From NCBI GenBank assembly GCA_019419865.1, contig JAHZIG010000007.1, positions 1 to 64,000 of the forward strand: a stretch of 64,000 bases of DNA, written 5' to 3'. Position numbers and translations under genes: made by a program. The notes under the pieces were generated by a model. The model did no database searches. It saw only the letters and a list, made by a program, of their open reading frames with translations, and had not been told where the DNA came from. How positions within the stretch are numbered: the first letter of the stretch is position 1; each line of letters opens with the position of its first letter. This document shows, piece by piece, positions 32,992-42,719 of the stretch. The DNA comes from Clostridiales bacterium (lineage in GTDB: Bacteria > Bacillota > Clostridia > Monoglobales > Monoglobaceae).

Positions 32992-34132
32992 GAGATTATT
33001 TACTTCCGAATCGGTTACCGAAGGGCATCCGGATAAGATCTCGGATTTGATCTCGGATGGGATACTCGACGCTATTTTGGCGGACGACCCAGAAGCGAGG
33101 GTCGCGTGCGAGGTCACCGTTACGACCGGTTTGATCTTGATCGTTGGAGAGATAACGACCAAGACGTACGTGGATATGAAGAAGATCGCCAGAGAGACGG
33201 TAAGGGAGATAGGCTACGACAGGGCTAAATACGGCTTCGACTGCGATACCTGCGCCGTTCTGACTGCGATCGACGAGCAGTCGGGCGACATTGCGATGGG
33301 CGTGGACGAGGACGAGCACGGCTTGGGCGCCGGCGATCAGGGAATGATGTTCGGTTTTGCATGCGACGAGACCGAGGAATATATGCCGATGGCTATTATG
33401 ACCGCGCATAAGCTCGCTAAGCGTTTGGCGGACGTGAGAAAACAGGGGATACTCAAATACTTGAGACCCGACGGAAAATCGCAGGTCACAGTCGAGTACA
33501 ACGAGGACGGTTCCGTTAAGAGGATAGATACTATCGTCGTTTCGACTCAGCATGACGAAAGCGTTACGCTTGAGACGCTGAAGAAGGATATAATAGAAAA
33601 CGTCATAAAATGCGTTGTTGACGATAAGCTTATCGACGCCGATACGAAGTTCCTCATAAACCCGACCGGTAGGTTCGTCATAGGCGGACCTCAGGGCGAC
33701 AGCGGACATACTGGACGCAAAATCATAGTCGATACATACGGCGGCTACGCGAGCCACGGCGGCGGAGCGTTCTCGGGTAAGGACCCGACCAAGGTCGACA
33801 GAAGCGCGGCGTACGCGGCGAGATACGTAGCTAAAAACGTAGTTGCGGCGGGACTTGCTAAGGCGTGCGAGGTTCAGCTCGCGTACGCGATAGGCGTATC
33901 GGAGCCTGTGTCGCTCAGGGTAGATACGAGAGGGACCGGGGCGGTCAGCGAGGAAGAGATCATAGAAAAGATAAACAAAGTGTTCGATCTGACGCCGAGC
34001 GGAATAATCAATTCTTTGGATCTGAGGCGTCCTATTTACAAGCAGACCGCGGCTTACGGACATTTTGGCAGAACCGACGTAGATCTGCCGTGGGAGCGGC
34101 TGGACAAGGTCGAAGCGCTTAAGAACGCTTAG
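32984..34132 (+). CDS. metK: S-adenosylmethionine synthetase
   Basis: 382 residues; makes SAM from methionine and ATP. Signatures are [14 protein letters not shown] near residue 8, [13 protein letters not shown] near 115 and [16 protein letters not shown] (P-loop-like GGGAFSGKD) near 260. The three-fold alpha/beta repeat and length match the family. Its ATG lies inside the end of tmk (8-base overlap). No SAM riboswitch precedes it; it depends on the tmk promoter. It is followed by a terminator and rqcH. Confidence 0.97.
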   Translation: MYRRLFTSESVTEGHPDKISDLISDGILDAILADDPEARVACEVTVTTGLILIVGEITTKTYVDMKKIARETVREIGYDRAKYGFDCDTCAVLTAIDEQSGDIAMGVDEDEHGLGAGDQGMMFGFACDETEEYMPMAIMTAHKLAKRLADVRKQGILKYLRPDGKSQVTVEYNEDGSVKRIDTIVVSTQHDESVTLETLKKDIIENVIKCVVDDKLIDADTKFLINPTGRFVIGGPQGDSGHTGRKIIVDTYGGYASHGGGAFSGKDPTKVDRSAAYAARYVAKNVVAAGLAKACEVQLAYAIGVSEPVSLRVDTRGTGAVSEEEIIEKINKVFDLTPSGIINSLDLRRPIYKQTAAYGHFGRTDVDLPWERLDKVEALKNA

Positions 34133-34182
34133 GTTTATGCGTTTGAGACATGAAATATAAACCGGTGTTTAATTTAAAACCG

Positions 34183-34217
34183 CGAGCTTTGCCGAATTTG
34201 GCGAAGCTCGATTTTAT
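34183..34217 (+). terminator. Intrinsic terminator of tmk-metK
   Basis: CGAGCTT.GCC pairs with GGC.AAGCTCG around a short loop, followed by ATTTTAT. Confidence 0.75.
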
Positions 34218-34300
34218 ATCACGGCGGATATTCGCCTGAGCATCTAATGAATATATGCGCGGCGCGATCTTGCGCCCGCGGATGGAAAGGCTGTGGAAAT

Positions 34301-36058
34301 ATGTCATACGACGGATTTGTTACGCATAGCGTGGTAGACGAACTAAAAAATACAATTTTAGGCGCAAGGATAGATAAGATACATCAGCCGGAGAGCGATG
34401 AGATACTGATATCGCTGAGAACGTTCGAGGGAAGTTTTAAGCTACTGCTTTCGGCGAGCGCATCGAACGCGAGAGTCCATTTTACCAATGTTTCGAGAGA
34501 GAATCCTATGATCGCGCCTATGTTTTGCATGCTTATGAGAAAACATCTTGGGAGTGGGAAGATAATCGGCGTGGAGCAGATAGGTTTCGACCGCGTGATC
34601 AAAATAGACGTAGAGAGCAGAAACGAGCTGGGAGATCTTGAAGTAAAGTCGTTGATCGTCGAGATCATGGGCAGGCACAGCAATATAATTCTGACAGAGA
34701 GTTCCGGCAGGGTGATAGACAGTATAAAACGCGTCGATTTCACCGTGAGCGCAGTGCGTCAAATACTTCCGGGGATAACCTACGAGCTGCCGCCTAAGCA
34801 GGATAAGCTCGAACCTGACGAGTTCGACGTTTTAAGCTATCTGAATATGCTCGATAGACAGCCCGGCGAGACGCTTTTAGATAAGTTGTTACTCTCAACG
34901 ATAACGGGCATGAGTCCGCTCATAGCGAGAGAGATAGCGTACGGATTTAGCGGTCATACCAAAATAACTATCGGCGAGATCGACACGGCGAGATTTGCGG
35001 CGTATCTTGAAACTTTTTTAGGCGATATAGCGGATCATAAATATTCTCCGTGTATAGCTTTTGACAATGTGGAGAAAAAACCGCTTGCGTTTTCCTGCGT
35101 AAAACTAAAGCAATACGAATCGTCCGCCCGCGTTAAATCTATCGGCTCGATAAGCGAAGCGGTGGATACGTTTTATGAGACCCGGGCGAGGCAGGAGAGG
35201 ATGAAACAGCGGTCGGCCGCTATGATAAAGCTTGTACACAATAATATAGAGCGCTGTCAGAAAAAAATTGCTCTGCACAGGGAAAACCTTAAAAAATCCC
35301 AGGACAGGGATAAGTATAAGATATACGGCGACCTGCTTACGGCGAACCTATACCGTATCAAATACGGAATGAATGAGGTCGAGGTCGAAAACTACTACAG
35401 TCCGAATATGGAAAAAGTAAAAATAAAACTCAAAAACGATATATCTCCGTCCCAGAACGCACAGAGGTATTATAAAAGATACAATAAGGCCAAAGCGACC
35501 GAGACGCACGCAGTCGAGCAGATAAAGGAAGCCGAAGAGGAGCTCGAATATCTGGAGACCGTACTGAACAGTCTTGAGAAGGCTGAAACTCCGGCGGATC
35601 TGTCTGAAATCCGCGAAGAACTGGCAGAACAGGGATATATCCCAAAAAGCGGCGGCAAGCAGAAAAAGCGCAGGGTAAAATCCGCGCCCATGAAGTTTAG
35701 ATCCAGCGACGGATACGAGATATTAGTCGGCAGGAACAATAAGCAGAACGACGAGTTGACCATCAGGATGGCGTATTCGACCGACATATGGCTGCATACC
35801 AAGAATATCCCGGGCTCGCATACGCTTATTAGGACGAACGGGACCGGCGAAGCGTCGGACGCCGCGATAACGGAAGCGGCTCAGCTCGCGGCTTATTACA
35901 GTAAGGCCGGAAATTCGAGTCACGTTCCTGTCGATTATACCCACGTAAAGAACGTGAAAAAGCCGAACGGCGCAAAGCCGGGCTTTGTTATATATGATAA
36001 CTACTATACGATAACCGTCGATCCAAAGCCGATGGACGAGGTCGAAGCCGATAATTGA
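34301..36058 (+). CDS. rqcH: Rqc2 homologue RqcH (NFACT protein, FbpA-like)
   Basis: 585 residues; ribosome quality-control factor that binds stalled 50S-peptidyl-tRNA complexes and directs alanine tailing of the nascent chain. An NFACT-N domain fills about the first 200 residues (start MSYDGFVTHSVVDELKNTI, GARIDKIHQPESDEI). HhH/coiled-coil middle regions (about 290-440) are charged and helical. The C-terminal NFACT-R domain runs about 460-570, with SSDGYEILVGRNNKQNDELT, DIWLHTKNIPGSH and HVPVDYTHVKNVKKPNGAKPG. ATG 34301 is at the position expected from the family; the longer frame from 34247 is not. Older annotation calls this a fibronectin-binding protein. Confidence 0.95.
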   Translation: MSYDGFVTHSVVDELKNTILGARIDKIHQPESDEILISLRTFEGSFKLLLSASASNARVHFTNVSRENPMIAPMFCMLMRKHLGSGKIIGVEQIGFDRVIKIDVESRNELGDLEVKSLIVEIMGRHSNIILTESSGRVIDSIKRVDFTVSAVRQILPGITYELPPKQDKLEPDEFDVLSYLNMLDRQPGETLLDKLLLSTITGMSPLIAREIAYGFSGHTKITIGEIDTARFAAYLETFLGDIADHKYSPCIAFDNVEKKPLAFSCVKLKQYESSARVKSIGSISEAVDTFYETRARQERMKQRSAAMIKLVHNNIERCQKKIALHRENLKKSQDRDKYKIYGDLLTANLYRIKYGMNEVEVENYYSPNMEKVKIKLKNDISPSQNAQRYYKRYNKAKATETHAVEQIKEAEEELEYLETVLNSLEKAETPADLSEIREELAEQGYIPKSGGKQKKRRVKSAPMKFRSSDGYEILVGRNNKQNDELTIRMAYSTDIWLHTKNIPGSHTLIRTNGTGEASDAAITEAAQLAAYYSKAGNSSHVPVDYTHVKNVKKPNGAKPGFVIYDNYYTITVDPKPMDEVEADN

Positions 36059-36106
36059 TACGCGGGAATTATTATTATCCAGAGGCGAATTATGCGCAAT
36101 TAAAAA

Positions 36107-36136
36107 CTAAGCGCTTGAGGATTTCCAAGCGCTTAG
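36107..36136. terminator. Bidirectional intrinsic terminator
   Basis: CTAAGCGCTTG and CAAGCGCTTAG are perfect 11-bp arms. The minus-strand tail is TTTTTAATT. It separates convergent rqcH and the AraC gene. Confidence 0.85.
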
Positions 36137-36145
36137 AAAGCCGTG

Positions 36146-36967
36146 TTACCACGGTGGAATATACGGATGTTTCTCTCTATATTCGGTCGTGGATTCGCCG
36201 GTATATTTTTTAAACGTATTAACTAAATACTGTTTGTTTGAGAAACCCGTCTTAAACGCGATCTCATTTAGATTCATGTTTGGATACTTGGTAAGCAGAA
36301 ACTTAACCTTTTCTATACGCATTTGCACCAAAAACTTTACCGGAGATATATTATAGTACTCTTTAAACAGGCGGCAAAGCTGGTTTGGCGTTACGTTGAT
36401 TCGTTTCGCCATATCGCCGAGAGTGATCGGCTGATTATAGTAAAGCGTTATAAAATCTATGACCGGCGCCAAGACGCCCGTTTCTATACTATTTTTATTC
36501 TCTATTTCTATTCCGACGTATTCCCACAGCTTAAGAAGCAAATTGTAAAACATTCCCGAACTTCTTGTCAGGCTGTAAGGCGTATTGCTCCAAAATGCGT
36601 TAAAAATCATATCGAAGGAATATTTCAATTCGTCGTAATACTGCATCAAGTTTTTAAAAACTACGGTGGGTTTATTAAAACCTAAATACGTAAGCAGGTC
36701 TTTCACGCATTTTCCCGAAAAAACAATAAATGAAACCTCCCACTTAACGTTTTCGGCCGGATAATACTTATGCGGCGTGTCAGGGGCGAAATAGAACAGA
36801 TCCCCTTTTTCTATCGTGTGGCAAGTATTGTTTTCGTCTACAAAATACCCTTTCCCTTCAGCGCATAATGCGATCTGATGATTACCGTATCCGTTTGGAC
36901 GACTTATCCACTGTTGTTCGTGCGCTCGGACGCTTAAAATATATATTGGCAGCATTACCGGACTCAT
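36146..36967 (-). CDS. AraC family transcriptional regulator
   Basis: 273 residues. The N-terminal cupin-like sensor (about 1-110; EGKGYFVDENN..IEKGDLFYFAPDTPH) suits a sugar ligand. The C-terminal double helix-turn-helix (about 175-273) is canonical: ITLGDMAKRINVTPNQLCRLFKEYYNISPVKFL, then NLNEIAFKTGFSNKQYLVNTFKKYTGESTTEYR. ATG 36967 has GGGGAG about eight bases upstream. It is divergent from the GH43 gene at 37214 and most likely activates it. Its own promoter is TTGACT-N16-TATAAT (37046-37019), whereas the glycosidase promoter has TATAAT without a good -35, as expected for an activated gene. Confidence 0.93.
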   Translation of the reverse strand: MSPVMLPIYILSVRAHEQQWISRPNGYGNHQIALCAEGKGYFVDENNTCHTIEKGDLFYFAPDTPHKYYPAENVKWEVSFIVFSGKCVKDLLTYLGFNKPTVVFKNLMQYYDELKYSFDMIFNAFWSNTPYSLTRSSGMFYNLLLKLWEYVGIEIENKNSIETGVLAPVIDFITLYYNQPITLGDMAKRINVTPNQLCRLFKEYYNISPVKFLVQMRIEKVKFLLTKYPNMNLNEIAFKTGFSNKQYLVNTFKKYTGESTTEYREKHPYIPPW

Positions 36968-37018
36968 AGAGAGCGCTCCCCTCGTTTTATATACAAACTC
37001 TTTATTTTTTCATAATTA

Positions 37019-37046
37019 ATTATATCATAAAATATAGGTTAGTCAA
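37019..37046 (-). promoter_or_regulatory. Promoter of the AraC gene
   Basis: Minus strand TTGACT (37046-37041), 16-base spacer, TATAAT (37024-37019). Confidence 0.65.
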
Positions 37047-37141
37047 ATAAAATCCGTGAAATATTATAACGGTATATCAATATATTGCAATTCACACAGG
37101 AAAATAAATGTGTTATTATTTTAATAGAGTTAGGAATAATG

Positions 37142-37147
37142 TATAAT
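37142..37147 (+). promoter_or_regulatory. -10 box of GH43 gene without a consensus -35
   Basis: TATAAT at 37142-37147 with TTTTAA where the -35 should be (37119-37124). The divergent AraC protein probably supplies activation. Confidence 0.5.
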
Positions 37148-37213
37148 TTATTGTGCTAACATAATTTAAAATTTGTAAAAATAAAACACACATATATAAA
37201 AGAGGTAATAATC

Positions 37214-40200
37214 ATGAGAAGAAAAATTTCATTATCAACAATGGCGCTGTTTTTGTTTGCGATGCTGTTTTCGTTTTCGGGAGCGTCGGCGACTGAAAGC
37301 GGGGCGACGACCTTGACTCCGACGGCGGCGTTTTACGTAAGCGGTTGGTCCGGCGACGTCGATAAAAATATGAGCGGAAACGATTATATTATGGTATCGA
37401 CTTCGTCTAACGATCCTAAAAAGGCGTACATAGAATTCGAGATCCCGGCTCAGACCGTCGGATTTGATTCGGCGACGCTTACGCTTTTCCATCGGGAGGC
37501 GTCGAACAGCTCGCTTAAGACCGGAGTAGGTTATGAATTCAGGCTGTGCGAAACGAATGGATACGATGTTGATACAATAACTTGGAATAACGCGTCCGGG
37601 AGTATTACCGCGCTTAGCGACATTATCGGCTCGGGCGTTGTTTCGGATGAAGACGTAGCGAGCGGGAGTATTACTATAGAGCTTGCGCCAGAAGTATTTA
37701 CGAACAATACCGAGTCGGCAAAGACCGTCTTGATAGAGATGTCGGCTCAGGGGAAAATGACGCGCACTTTCTGGACAAAGACTCCGCAATTGGTTTTGGG
37801 TACTTCCGGCGACGCGCCGTCAGAGCCGTCAGAGCCGACCTCCGATCCGTCGGGTACCGGGAAGATCGACATGGCGGGACTGATCGAGAGCGGAGCCGTC
37901 AAGCTGATTGACGGAAACGATACGAGAGACGAGAGCGAGACCTTGAAGCAGACGATGTATCTGTTCGACGACGATCCGGCTACAAATTCGGATTTCCGCT
38001 ATAGTAACAACGGGGCGACAAGCAACACTAACGGCTCGGTGATATTCGATTTCGGCGCCGAGTATGCGGTAAAACTGTCGCAGGTCAGAGTTATGGCGAG
38101 ACAGGATAGATACTATACCAGAGCCGAGGGTATAAGGCTCCAAGGTACCAACGTCCTGCCTGCGGATCCGATATCGCCCGACGGCTGGAGCGGAAAGGAT
38201 ATTACCACGGCGTTTGTCAGAGACGACGATTACGAGGGCGTCTGGCAGGATCTGCGCGTTACCGACGATACGGCTTATAGGTATATACGTTTTGCCAACG
38301 ATACAAGAGACTGGTACGGAAACGCGGCCGGGCTCGAATTGTACGGCGAGATCGTGACTGTGGATCTGGATACGTATAATATTACTTATCCGGAATTAGA
38401 GGGCGGAGTTATAACAGGCTCCGCCGAGGTAAAAGAGACTCTCGAGGTCACTGTAGACGTTAAGGCGAAGCCTGAATACCAGCTTAAGGAGGGCAGTCTT
38501 AAATATATCTATAACGGCGAGGAATACGAAATAGTCGATAATACTTTCATTATGCCGTCCGGAGACGTTACGATAACGGCGGAGTTCGAGAAGATCGCGG
38601 CGGACGACGAAGGATTTATCAGACTGAATCGGGATATGTTTTCGGTATCGGCGAACTCGTCCAACAGCGGACATCCGGCAAGCTACGCTCTCGACGGAGA
38701 TTTGAATACGCTCTGGCACAGCGACTGGACGGGAGGCAGACCTGATAACTTTTTCAAAGACGGAGCGATAGACGGCGAGAAGCCGCCTTACATGCTGACC
38801 GTCGATCTGGGCTCGGCGGTCGAGGGAGTTTCGAGACTTGCGTATACCCCGAGGCCTTACGACGGCGGCAATTCCGGCACAATGAACGGAACGGTAACGA
38901 AGTACGAAGTATACGTATCGGAGGACAATGCGATATGGACAAAGGTCGCGGGCGGCGAATGGCTGTACGACGAAACCGCGATCGATTCCGAGGAGAGGAG
39001 CGCGTCTTTCGATCCTGTAAGAGCAAGATATATCAGACTGGTAGTCAGAGACTGCTTCCACAACGACGGAGGTTACGCGGGCAGCGCGGCCGAAATAAAC
39101 GTAGAGAAAACGGAGAATGAGACAGTGGTGGATAAAACGAGATTGGAGTCGATAGACATAGAAGCGATCGCGGATCAGGCTTTTAAGAGCTATATAGAGC
39201 AAAAGATAGCGGAGTACGGCTCGGACGAGTACGCAACCGCCGAGGCTATCGACGAGGTTTGCAGACTCGCTCAGTATTATACGCAAAGCGTAAGCTGGAT
39301 AGAAAGAGATATAAACCCGAACTTCCTAAGACGCTTGAACGAGAGCGCCGCTGCAAGCGGATTTACCAACACAGCGGTATACAGATACCTAAACGAGATA
39401 TCCGGTTTCAACGCGCTTGGAAAAGAGCTTGACGAGAATATCGTAAGGGATATGGGACCCGAGTATGCGATGAGCGAGGAGGAGAAGGAACAGCCCTTGA
39501 TAGAGAGAATGAGCAACGCTATAGCGAGAGCGAAGGCGAGGATAGACGCGAATCCGACCGAGGATTATACTATGCTTAAGGAGCTTATCTCATATATGAC
39601 GGCGGGCGACGATCCTAAGTATACCGATCTTAAGCACGAATACGGCTCGGACGCGGACACTTGCGAGTATATCGTTACGAATATCAACTTTACGCTTGAC
39701 AATCTTGAAAAGATGGACGCCGGAGAACTCAGCGCCGTCCATGATTCGTATTCGTCGGGTGACGTGTGGCTGGATAAATACGGCTCGAAGATTTCGGCCG
39801 GAGGCGGATCTATAATCAAGGTCGGCGACACGTATTATTGGTACGGCGAGGACAATAAGATAGCGTATTCGCTGCGCACGGGAGTGAGCTGTTATTCTTC
39901 AAAGGATCTAAAGACCTGGACGTACGAGGGACTTGCGTTTAACGCGTTCGACTATGAGAGAAACGGAGAGTTTACCGACGAATTCTTAACGGATCATATC
40001 ATAGGGAGCCAAGGAAGGATAGAGCGTCCTAAAGTCATATACAACGAGAAGACGGGGAAGTACGTAATGTGGATGCATCTTGAGAAAGACGGCGTATACA
40101 CGCTGTCTATGGCGGGAGTCGCCGTATCCGACAGCCCGACCGGGCCGTTTGAGTGGAAGTGGTACGGTTTTCCCGTACTCGATCCGTATGTAACATATAA

Positions 40201-41449
40201 CGGGAAGATGATCCAGACCTACAGAGATATGAACCTGTTTGTCGACGACGATGGAGAGGCCTATGTTATTTATGCGTCGGAGGGCAATCAGGTCACTTAC
40301 GCGGTTCGCCTGAACGACGAATACACATGGATCGATACCGAAGGTTTGAATACCGCCGATCCGGATGAAATAGAATATAACGACCTCGGTTGGTACGCTA
40401 CCGGAACGCTGTACGACTATAACGCGGACGGAACAGGGTATGTCAACACGACCGAACACAGCTATTCAACAGCTGATACAAGCGGAGACGGAAGCGCGTA
40501 TACGCCGACGGAAGAGGATCTGAAGACGCTGATATATTTTGATACGACAAAATCAAATCTTAATTTCAGATACACGGATTCGGATAATAATTATATGCTT
40601 CCGTCGTATACAAGGTACCAGCTGGCGAGCGGCGAGGCGATAGCGCAGTCGATATCTACCAACAGAGCCTTGATCGAAGACGGCGACGGCCTGACGCGTA
40701 TACCTACTCATCCGGAAAACGGAAGGTGGGCGAAGATAGGTCAGTACTCGGATATATGCTCCACGCAGCTCGAGGCGCCCGCGCTGATCAAAGCGGACGG
40801 CGTCTACTACATGATCTGCTCGGGTATAAGCGGCTGGAAGGCGAACACGGGTAAATCGCTAAAGACGAACGACCTGCTCGGAAGATGGACCGACTGCGGA
40901 AATCCGTTTACGGGAAACGGACCCGAGACGATTGATCCCGACTGGACCGAGGGTTGGGATGCGAGCGCAAAATACAGTTTTAATTCGCAGAGTACCTGTA
41001 TCTTTTCTGTGCAGAACGAGGATGGCGAGACGAGTTATTACTACATGGGCGACAGATGGAAGAACTCGGATTACTGGGACGACGGACATCTTGGAGTGAA
41101 AAAATCCACCTACGTCTGGCTGCCGATCACGTTCGAGCGATTGGCGGATACTACGGACGTAAGACCCGATCTAAAGGTGTATTGGACGGATTCGTTCTCG
41201 TTCCCGGAGATCGACGTTCAGTTTAGCGACGAAATCATTTCGTTCGCTCCAACCGGTATAAAAGTCAGCGTATCCGAACCCGGTCGGACGCTATATATCG
41301 CCGATTATGACGAGAAAGGCATATTGAGAAATATAGCTATAGAAACCCCGGAGGCGGCCGGAGAATACACGTATCAGGATTTCGGCTTCGAGGCCGATAA
41401 AGCTTTTCTCTGGACGGACGATATGCTCCCGCTCGACTATGCCGAGTAG
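37214..41449 (+). CDS. Multidomain secreted glycoside hydrolase family 43 protein with carbohydrate-binding modules
   Basis: 1411 residues, signal peptide 1-26 (ending GASAT). Parts: a CBM96/DNRLRE-type module (about 33-196; AAFYVSGWSGDVDKNMSGND start); a Pro/Ser linker; a discoidin-like F5/8-C module (about 213-380); an InlB B-repeat-like module (about 385-455, KPEYQLKEGSLKY..MPSGDVTITAEFEK); a second F5/8-C CBM32-like module (about 470-640); a helical spacer (about 645-840); a GH43-type five-bladed propeller (about 855-1345) with GGGSIIKVGDTYYWYGED, RDMNLFVDDDGEAYVIYAS and QLEAPALIKADGVYYMICSG; and the shared C-terminal module (AFLWTDDMLPLD). The propeller resembles GH43 galactan exo-beta-1,3-galactosidases (subfamily 24/34 type), so arabinogalactan side chains are plausible targets. 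The catalytic trio cannot be assigned confidently by eye. Confidence 0.9.
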   Translation: MRRKISLSTMALFLFAMLFSFSGASATESGATTLTPTAAFYVSGWSGDVDKNMSGNDYIMVSTSSNDPKKAYIEFEIPAQTVGFDSATLTLFHREASNSSLKTGVGYEFRLCETNGYDVDTITWNNASGSITALSDIIGSGVVSDEDVASGSITIELAPEVFTNNTESAKTVLIEMSAQGKMTRTFWTKTPQLVLGTSGDAPSEPSEPTSDPSGTGKIDMAGLIESGAVKLIDGNDTRDESETLKQTMYLFDDDPATNSDFRYSNNGATSNTNGSVIFDFGAEYAVKLSQVRVMARQDRYYTRAEGIRLQGTNVLPADPISPDGWSGKDITTAFVRDDDYEGVWQDLRVTDDTAYRYIRFANDTRDWYGNAAGLELYGEIVTVDLDTYNITYPELEGGVITGSAEVKETLEVTVDVKAKPEYQLKEGSLKYIYNGEEYEIVDNTFIMPSGDVTITAEFEKIAADDEGFIRLNRDMFSVSANSSNSGHPASYALDGDLNTLWHSDWTGGRPDNFFKDGAIDGEKPPYMLTVDLGSAVEGVSRLAYTPRPYDGGNSGTMNGTVTKYEVYVSEDNAIWTKVAGGEWLYDETAIDSEERSASFDPVRARYIRLVVRDCFHNDGGYAGSAAEINVEKTENETVVDKTRLESIDIEAIADQAFKSYIEQKIAEYGSDEYATAEAIDEVCRLAQYYTQSVSWIERDINPNFLRRLNESAAASGFTNTAVYRYLNEISGFNALGKELDENIVRDMGPEYAMSEEEKEQPLIERMSNAIARAKARIDANPTEDYTMLKELISYMTAGDDPKYTDLKHEYGSDADTCEYIVTNINFTLDNLEKMDAGELSAVHDSYSSGDVWLDKYGSKISAGGGSIIKVGDTYYWYGEDNKIAYSLRTGVSCYSSKDLKTWTYEGLAFNAFDYERNGEFTDEFLTDHIIGSQGRIERPKVIYNEKTGKYVMWMHLEKDGVYTLSMAGVAVSDSPTGPFEWKWYGFPVLDPYVTYNGKMIQTYRDMNLFVDDDGEAYVIYASEGNQVTYAVRLNDEYTWIDTEGLNTADPDEIEYNDLGWYATGTLYDYNADGTGYVNTTEHSYSTADTSGDGSAYTPTEEDLKTLIYFDTTKSNLNFRYTDSDNNYMLPSYTRYQLASGEAIAQSISTNRALIEDGDGLTRIPTHPENGRWAKIGQYSDICSTQLEAPALIKADGVYYMICSGISGWKANTGKSLKTNDLLGRWTDCGNPFTGNGPETIDPDWTEGWDASAKYSFNSQSTCIFSVQNEDGETSYYYMGDRWKNSDYWDDGHLGVKKSTYVWLPITFERLADTTDVRPDLKVYWTDSFSFPEIDVQFSDEIISFAPTGIKVSVSEPGRTLYIADYDEKGILRNIAIETPEAAGEYTYQDFGFEADKAFLWTDDMLPLDYAE

Positions 41450-41594
41450 TTTGCGGGAAAGCGATAAAATTAAGCGCGCGTACGGCGGGAGGTTGCCGCG
41501 CATAGCTTCGCTCTAACGCGAATACCTCGCGCGCGTATTTCACACGGCCTGCTTGAGCGTTGTATTGATTGCGAAGCCGTATCGAGCGCAATAG

Positions 41595-41643
41595 AAAAAC
41601 CCCTTTTGAAAGCGTAAACGATCGCTGTTCTTAAGGGGTTTTA
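41595..41643. terminator. Intrinsic terminator (either strand)
   Basis: AAAACCCCTT and AAGGGGTTTT arms close a 25-base structured loop. T-rich on both strands, between convergent GH43 and SCP2 genes. Confidence 0.75.
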
Positions 41644-41711
41644 TTGTAGCGCTAAAATTATTTTGGCGCAAAAGAATGATAAACGTTATAGGATATTGTC
41701 GTTTCAATATC

Positions 41712-42251
41712 TTATTTAGTAGTTTTCTTAGCAGTCTTTGCCTTTGCGGTTGAAGTCGTGGTCGTCTTCTTTGCCGCAGTAGTTTTTGCAGCCGCGCTTT
41801 TAGTCGTCGCAGTCGTCTTTGCGGCAGTCGTTTTAGCCTTTGCAGCAGTCGCCGGTTTTGCAGCGGGCTTAGCGGCGGTCTTTGCAGCCGGTTTAGCCGC
41901 GGTCTTGGTTTCGGTTTCCGCTGTTTCAGCTTTTTTCGCGATACCGGAGAGAGCCGCGAGAGCCGCAACGTCGCCTTCCGCTGATATAACGCCTTTTTCT
42001 ACGGCGTTGACGGGATTGAGTCTGCCTGTTAAGATCTTTGTGAGGTCGCCGTACTTAAGAGTAACGGCCGCGGTGTTATCCTTGTAGTCGTATCCGGCAA
42101 CGTCCAACGCGCCGTTTTTGTTAGCGATGTACATTATACCGCTGCAATCCTTGTTTGTGAATTCGATTTGAAAAGCAACTTCGCCCATCTTGCTCGTATC
42201 GGCGTTTTCCAACAGAGCTTGAATTTTTTCAACTGCCTGTTCAAATGTCAT
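41712..42251 (-). CDS. SCP2-like sterol/lipid-carrier domain protein with histone-H1-like Lys/Ala tail
   Basis: 179 residues. Residues about 1-95 form an SCP2 (sterol carrier protein 2) domain: FQIEFTNKDCSGIMYIANKNG, then DNTAAVTLKYGDLTKILTGRLNPVNAVEKGVISAEGD. These domains bind lipids or acyl chains. From about residue 105 the protein is almost only Ala, Lys, Thr and Pro (AAKPAAKTAAKPAAKP, TTAAKTTATTKSAAAKTT), the composition of histone H1 C-termini and bacterial H1-like proteins (HU tails, AlgP/Hc1), which bind nucleic acid or polyanions. ATG 42251 follows AGGTGA; the GTG at 42260 is less likely. It is a separate gene with its own promoter, downstream of feoB. The combination of domains is unusual. 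Confidence 0.85.
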   Translation of the reverse strand: MTFEQAVEKIQALLENADTSKMGEVAFQIEFTNKDCSGIMYIANKNGALDVAGYDYKDNTAAVTLKYGDLTKILTGRLNPVNAVEKGVISAEGDVAALAALSGIAKKAETAETETKTAAKPAAKTAAKPAAKPATAAKAKTTAAKTTATTKSAAAKTTAAKKTTTTSTAKAKTAKKTTK

Positions 42252-42449
42252 TTTTCTCACCTATCCTTTATAATATGATATATTAAAATTAATAATTATT
42301 TTTGTATAACACCGACTATTAAAAACTATTAAAAAACAATATCGATTAATATTGAACACAACCTTTGAACGTGATATTTTGCCGAACTAACAGTCTTTAA
42401 AAGTCTGAGTTTTTATCTGCCTTAACCATGCTGTAAAATAACAATTACA

Positions 42450-42478
42450 AGTATACAATAACTTTTTTTGCGTGTCAA
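42450..42478 (-). promoter_or_regulatory. Promoter of SCP2-like gene
   Basis: Minus strand TTGACA (42478-42473), 17-base spacer, TATACT (42455-42450), with a leader of about 190 bases in which I recognise no known riboswitch. The rest of 42252-42719 shows no gene. Confidence 0.75.
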
Positions 42479-42651
42479 CGCCGCAGGATTAATTTTAGTA
42501 ATATTGCTGTATTGCAGAGCTGATTTATACTTTCTTAATAGCTTTAGGTGACAAAACTTTGCGCTTGATTTATATGATTTTATTCCGAAGTTACAACCGG
42601 TTTGTAAAATTTATTTGCGCAATAAAATTTAATAGAATATAAACGCAACAT

Positions 42652-42677
42652 AAAAGCCGATGATAAAACTCACCGGC
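42652..42677 (-). terminator. Probable terminator of feoAB
   Basis: Minus strand GCCGGTGA pairs (one bulge) with TCATCGGC, followed by TTTTATG. Confidence 0.6.
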
Positions 42678-42719
42678 GAATAAATATATTCCGATCGCGA
42701 GTATATAGGACCGTTTGTT

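Noticed and set aside
32996..34063. Minus-strand frame of 355 codons opposite metK
   Set aside because: Shadow of the highly conserved metK sequence; rich in Arg and Tyr, with no ribosome site.
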